From: Candidatus Omnitrophota bacterium
GTDB taxonomy: Bacteria > Omnitrophota > Gorgyraeia > Gygaellales > Profunditerraquicolaceae
NCBI GenBank assembly: GCA_023228185.1
Contig: JALOBQ010000008.1
Span: 11,653-19,706 of the forward strand
Length of the DNA: 8,054 nt
Direction: 5' to 3'
In this document: piece after piece, positions 4,451 through 8,054 of the stretch
Numbering within the stretch: position 1 is the stretch's first letter
How the letters are laid out: every line of letters begins with the position of its first letter
Notes under the pieces: model-generated
Seen by the model: only the letters and a program-made list of their open reading frames with translations
The model's database searches: none
Told to the model about the DNA's origin: nothing
Made by a program: the position numbers and the translations under genes

Positions 4451-7087
4451 ATGAATATTGAACAGATTGAAAATAATTTAAAAATACTTTCAAAAAACAT
4501 CCACAAAGAAGAATTTGTTTTTGATTTGTTATTAGCGTATGGATTACCAAAAGCGACTGTTACGTTACTCAAAAAGGGGCGACATAATCTTTCAAAGCAA
4601 GATGGAAGAATAATTCTAAAACGGAAATTATTTTTCCAAGATGTTAATAACGCTGATCTTCATGAAACCATTGATTCTTTGCATAAAGATACATCTACTA
4701 AACATCACAGTCCAAGATTTATAGTGGTTACAGATTACGAAATACTTTTGGCGGTGGACACAAAGACAAATGAACATCTTGATATTCCAATCAAAAATAT
4801 TGTTAAGTATTACGATTTTTTTCTACCATGGGCGGGAATAGAAAAACATAGGCACACGAATGAAAATCCTGCTGACAGAAAAGCAGCTGAAAAAATGGCT
4901 AAACTATATGATGAAATATTGGCTGAAAATAGTATAGTTAATGCAGAAAAAATTCATGATTTAAACGTGTTTCTTTCGCGCCTTTTATTTTGTTTCTTTG
5001 CTGAAGATACAAACATTTTTGAGGATAAACTTTTTACTAATTCCGTTGCCTCTCATACTCAGAACGATGGAAGTGATTTTAGTTCTTACCTTAATACTCT
5101 TTTTGATGTTTTAAATTCGAAAGACACATCTAAGTATCCTCAATATCTACAAAAATTCCCATATGTAAATGGAGGTTTATTTACAAAAAAACATTGGATT
5201 CCAGTCTTCACGCCTCGGTCCAGAAAAATTATTATTGAATGTGGTGAGCTTGATTGGTCAAATATAAATCCGGATATTTTTGGATCAATGATGCAGGCGG
5301 TAGTTCATCCCAGTGAGCGTGGAAGCTTAGGAATGCATTATACTTCGGTGCCTAATATTATGAAAGTGATTGAACCATTATTCCTAAATGCCTTGAGAGA
5401 GGAATTTGAAAAATATAAAGGAAACAATAAAAAGCTGAATGAATTAAGGTTACGAATGTCAAAAATAAAATTCTTTGATCCTGCTTGTGGATCCGGTAAT
5501 TTTTTGATTATCGTTTATAAAGAACTTCGAAAATTAGAAATGGAAATCATAAAAGAGATGGAAGTGTTTTCTTTTTCTGACATAAATATTTCTCAATTTT
5601 ATGGAATAGAAGTTGACGATTTTGCTCATGAGATTGCAAAACTCTCCCTTTATCTTGCAGAACATCAGATGAATATTGAATTTCTACAAGAATTTTGTAA
5701 AGTTAACCCTACATTGCCACTAAGGACGGGAGGAAATATTGTTTGTGCCAATGCTACCAGAATTATTTGGGATGATATATGTCCGAAAAATAAAAATGAT
5801 GAAATATATATCATGGGAAATCCGCCGTACCTTGGATCTCGTAATCAAAACAAAGATCAAAAAGAAGACATGCATCATGTTTTTAAAAATAATTACAAAA
5901 GTTTGGACTATATTTCTTGCTGGTTTTATCTAGGTGCAAAATATATAACTGGATTCAATGCAAAATTAGCTTTTGTATCCACTAATTCTATTTCACAGGG
6001 AGAACAGGTGGCTTTGCTTTGGCCTTTAGTCCTAAAAGATAAATTAGAAATCTTTTTTGCGCACCAATCTTTTAAATGGGCAAATAATGCAAGAAGGAAT
6101 GCTGGTGTTATTGTTGTTATCATTGGCATTCAAAACCATTGCAAAAGGGATAAAAAAATATTTAAAGATAATATTTATTGCAAGGTTGAAAATATCAATC
6201 CATATTTGGCTGCAGGGCGAAACATATTTATATTACCAAGAAATAAACCGCTATCTGATTTTCCAGAAATGAACTTTGGCAATATGCCCGCAGATGGAGG
6301 TAAGTTATTATTTACATCAGAAGAGAAGGGAAATTTTATTAAGTCTGAGCCGAGATCTAAAAAGTGGTTTAGGAAATTGATTTCAGCGCATGAATTTTTA
6401 AATGGTAAAGAACGTTGGTGTTTATGGCTCAAGGATGCGAAAAAAGAAGAACTTAAAAAAGTGCCTATTGTTTTACAGAGAATTAACGAATTAAAGACAA
6501 TTAGAAAAAAGTCATCAAGACCAGAATTGTCTCAAACCCCGCATTTATTTGCACAAATCACTCAGTTGGAAAACAAAGATTTTATCTTGATTCCTTGCCA
6601 TTCCTCAGAAAATCGGGTTTATATACCAATTGGATTTTTTAGCGCAGAAAATATTTCCCATAACAGTTGTTTAATAGTAGCAGGCGCAGAACCTTTTCTT
6701 TTTGGAATATTAACTTCAAGAATGCATATGACTTGGGTACGCTATGTTTGTGGCCGGCTGAAAAGTGACTATCGGTATTCCAAAGATATCGTCTATAACA
6801 ACTTTCCTATAACAAAATTAACTCTTATGCAGAAAGAAGAACTTAATCGTCATGTTTATAATGTGCTTGAGGAACGAGAAAAGCATTCAGAAAAGACATT
6901 GGCTCAAATGTATGATCCTGATGAAATGCCAGAGGGGCTGAAAGAAGCTCATCACCATCTGGATTTAGCGGTAGAAAGATGCTATCGTTCTAAGCCATTC
7001 ACAAATGATGAAGAGCGCTTGGAATACCTTTTTAAACTTTATGAACAGATGACCAAAGAAGAGAAGAGTAAAAATATTAAAAATTAA
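4451..7087 (+). CDS. MmeI/YeeA-type N6-adenine DNA methyltransferase with specificity region
   Basis: An 878-residue class I SAM-dependent methyltransferase of the MmeI/YeeA type, about the same length as B. subtilis YeeA. Counting from ATG 4451: an N-terminal alpha/beta region (about 20-130, with LPKATVTLLKKG, RFIVVTDYEILLAVDTKT and DFFLPWAG); a helical spacer (about 140-290, FPYVNGGLF at 236-244); SAM motif I FDPACGSG (342-349); GIEVDD (385-390); catalytic motif IV NPPY (457-460), indicating amino-group methylation of adenine; a target-recognition region (about 595-790, opening near MPADGGKLLFT); and a helical C-terminus. The usual D...ExK nuclease residues of MmeI are not recognisable in the N-terminal region. 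TTG 4445 would add two residues; ATG is preferred, but neither has an SD. The helicase gene follows after nine bases. Role: modification and site recognition in a restriction-type defence system. Confidence 0.9.
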   Translation: MNIEQIENNLKILSKNIHKEEFVFDLLLAYGLPKATVTLLKKGRHNLSKQDGRIILKRKLFFQDVNNADLHETIDSLHKDTSTKHHSPRFIVVTDYEILLAVDTKTNEHLDIPIKNIVKYYDFFLPWAGIEKHRHTNENPADRKAAEKMAKLYDEILAENSIVNAEKIHDLNVFLSRLLFCFFAEDTNIFEDKLFTNSVASHTQNDGSDFSSYLNTLFDVLNSKDTSKYPQYLQKFPYVNGGLFTKKHWIPVFTPRSRKIIIECGELDWSNINPDIFGSMMQAVVHPSERGSLGMHYTSVPNIMKVIEPLFLNALREEFEKYKGNNKKLNELRLRMSKIKFFDPACGSGNFLIIVYKELRKLEMEIIKEMEVFSFSDINISQFYGIEVDDFAHEIAKLSLYLAEHQMNIEFLQEFCKVNPTLPLRTGGNIVCANATRIIWDDICPKNKNDEIYIMGNPPYLGSRNQNKDQKEDMHHVFKNNYKSLDYISCWFYLGAKYITGFNAKLAFVSTNSISQGEQVALLWPLVLKDKLEIFFAHQSFKWANNARRNAGVIVVIIGIQNHCKRDKKIFKDNIYCKVENINPYLAAGRNIFILPRNKPLSDFPEMNFGNMPADGGKLLFTSEEKGNFIKSEPRSKKWFRKLISAHEFLNGKERWCLWLKDAKKEELKKVPIVLQRINELKTIRKKSSRPELSQTPHLFAQITQLENKDFILIPCHSSENRVYIPIGFFSAENISHNSCLIVAGAEPFLFGILTSRMHMTWVRYVCGRLKSDYRYSKDIVYNNFPITKLTLMQKEELNRHVYNVLEEREKHSEKTLAQMYDPDEMPEGLKEAHHHLDLAVERCYRSKPFTNDEERLEYLFKLYEQMTKEEKSKNIKN

Positions 7088-7096
7088 TTTTCAATT

Positions 7097-8054
7097 ATGC
7101 CAAATATAATTAATGTAACTTATGCCCAAACAAAGGAAAGCACCAAAGTCAATGAATTTGGTATGCGTGATATGCAGGAAAAAGCCTATTCATTTCGCGA
7201 TGTACAATATTTGTTATTAAAAGCGCCACCCGCTTCCGGGAAATCTCGTGCACTTATGTTTATTGCCTTGGATAAACTAAAAAACCAGGGGATTAAAAGG
7301 GTTATTGTCGCGGTACCGGAAAAATCTATTGGCGGATCCTTTTCGGAAACAGATTTAAAGTCATATGGATTTTTCGCTAATTGGAAGCCAAGCCCAAAAT
7401 ACAATCTTTGCACGGCTGACGGCGAGAAGAGTAAAGTACAGGCATTTTTGAAATTCATGGAAAGCGATGAGCAAATTCTTATTTGTACACACTCGACACT
7501 CCGTTTTGCATTTGAACAAATTGATGATACAAAATTTAACGATACTTTACTTGCGATTGATGAATTTCATCATGTTTCAGCTGATAAAGATAACAATAGG
7601 CTTGGACATCTACTTCATACTGTAATGTCAAAATCTACTGTGCATGTTGTAGCCATGACTGGATCATATTTTCGTGGTGACACAATCCCCGTGCTTCTGC
7701 CAGAAGACGAGTCAAGGTTCACAAAAGTCAGTTACAATTATTATGAGCAATTAAACGGTTATACATATTTGAAATCTTTAGGGATTGGCTATCACTTCTA
7801 TCAAGGTCGCTATACTACAGCAATTTCAGAAGTGTTAGACACTGACAAAAAAACGATTCTCCACATTCCCAACGTTAATGCAGGTGAATCAACTAAAGAT
7901 AAATATAATGAAGTCGATACCATCCTCGACAAGATTGGATTTGTTGAATATCAAGACGTCAAAACCGGCGTAATCCATTTGAAACGTTCAATTGATGGCA
8001 AAATGTTAAAAATCGCCAACCTCGTAGATGATGACTCCAAGAACAGGGATATTA
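7097..8054 (+). CDS. SF2 DEAD/DEAH-type helicase (N-terminal part, cut by window edge)
   Basis: An open frame of 319 codons running off the window with no stop. Superfamily 2 motifs appear in order: RDMQ near residue 27, Walker A APPASGKS (43-50), VAVPEK (71-76), THSTL (131-135), Walker B DEFH (155-158) and a motif III-like AMTGSY (186-191); the second RecA-like domain begins around 225 (TILHIPN at 253-259). It follows the methyltransferase by nine bases and is surely cotranscribed; no SD precedes its ATG, so it probably depends on translational coupling. It would act as the ATP-driven motor of the same defence system. The pairing recalls B. subtilis YeeA (methyltransferase) and YeeB (helicase). 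Which further domains, such as a nuclease, the C-terminus carries cannot be seen. Confidence 0.85.
   Translation, partial: MPNIINVTYAQTKESTKVNEFGMRDMQEKAYSFRDVQYLLLKAPPASGKSRALMFIALDKLKNQGIKRVIVAVPEKSIGGSFSETDLKSYGFFANWKPSPKYNLCTADGEKSKVQAFLKFMESDEQILICTHSTLRFAFEQIDDTKFNDTLLAIDEFHHVSADKDNNRLGHLLHTVMSKSTVHVVAMTGSYFRGDTIPVLLPEDESRFTKVSYNYYEQLNGYTYLKSLGIGYHFYQGRYTTAISEVLDTDKKTILHIPNVNAGESTKDKYNEVDTILDKIGFVEYQDVKTGVIHLKRSIDGKMLKIANLVDDDSKNRDI

Larger units (their letters stand above)
197..8054. mobile_element. Left part of an integrative element at tRNA-Ser
   Basis: An integrase gene overlapping the 3' side of an intact tRNA, oriented toward it, followed by a repressor-controlled switch and defence cargo, is the layout of a tRNA-site genomic island. 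The exact boundary lies in or just after the tRNA 3' part; a direct repeat of the tRNA end should mark the far boundary outside this window. No conjugation, replication or phage structural genes are visible in this part. Confidence 0.6.

Noticed and set aside
4357..4572. Minus-strand 71-codon ORF with a tail reading RITKYLANLENLTPA
   Set aside because: Its first half is antisense to the methyltransferase start and it lacks an SD. The tail is mildly protein-like and could be a gene remnant, but the evidence is too thin to annotate.
6057..6432. Overlapping ORFs on both strands within the methyltransferase
   Set aside because: They lie within a continuous, motif-rich gene and show no independent signals.
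7186..7458. Minus-strand 90-codon ORF
   Set aside because: It is antisense to the helicase Walker A region; the plus-strand frame has ordered helicase motifs.
1..8054. CRISPR array
   Set aside because: No regularly spaced direct repeats are present; the only short direct repeat (CCGGTAAGGGAAA) occurs twice and belongs to hairpins.

Overview
The window looks like the left end of an integrative element carrying phage-defence genes, inserted at a tRNA-Ser gene in the chromosome of a bacterium. SD sequences, sigma70-type promoters, rho-independent terminators and an encoded CCA end all point to Bacteria. The phylum cannot be fixed from the sequence; the dense short inverted repeats suggest an uncultivated lineage, but that is a guess. 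The presumed cargo from about 2220 rightwards is visibly more AT-rich than the integrase and tRNA region.

Layout. Positions 1-198 are non-coding and made almost wholly of tandem inverted repeats. A complete tRNA-Ser(CGA) lies at 197-286 on +, followed by its own terminator at 295-344. On the minus strand, a large serine recombinase (1954 to 149) has no stop codon before the tRNA, so its reading frame runs through the terminator and through the whole tRNA in antisense. A small gene (2210-1968) sits just upstream of it in the same operon. The intergenic region 2222-2362 is a compact switch: a consensus minus-strand promoter (TTGACA-N16-TATAAT) and a second, weaker one each carry a copy of the same operator in the spacer, and a rightward operon starts next to them. 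That operon encodes a membrane-anchored coiled-coil protein, a 67-residue Cro/CI-type repressor and an in-frame 30-codon mini-ORF that ends at a strong terminator (3229-3264).

The most interesting block is 3318-4317. A promoter (TTGATT-N17-TATATT) drives a short structured RNA ending in a terminator-like U-run, followed by an Abi_2/AbiF-family gene with a HEPN RNase motif (RNxxxH). This is the gene order of the AbiF RNA-antitoxin/protein-toxin system, the proposed ancestor of Cas13. Here the toxin's SD lies in one arm of a 13-bp hairpin and the AUG lies in its loop, which suggests an extra layer of translational control.

From 4451 to the right edge lies an operon of an MmeI/YeeA-type adenine methyltransferase with specificity region, then an SF2 helicase cut off by the window edge. 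The methyltransferase's N-terminal region lacks a recognisable D...ExK nuclease site, so the pair looks like a split, multi-gene restriction-type system whose nuclease would have to come from the helicase C-terminus or a gene beyond the window. Together: an integrase module under repressor control, followed by two defence modules.
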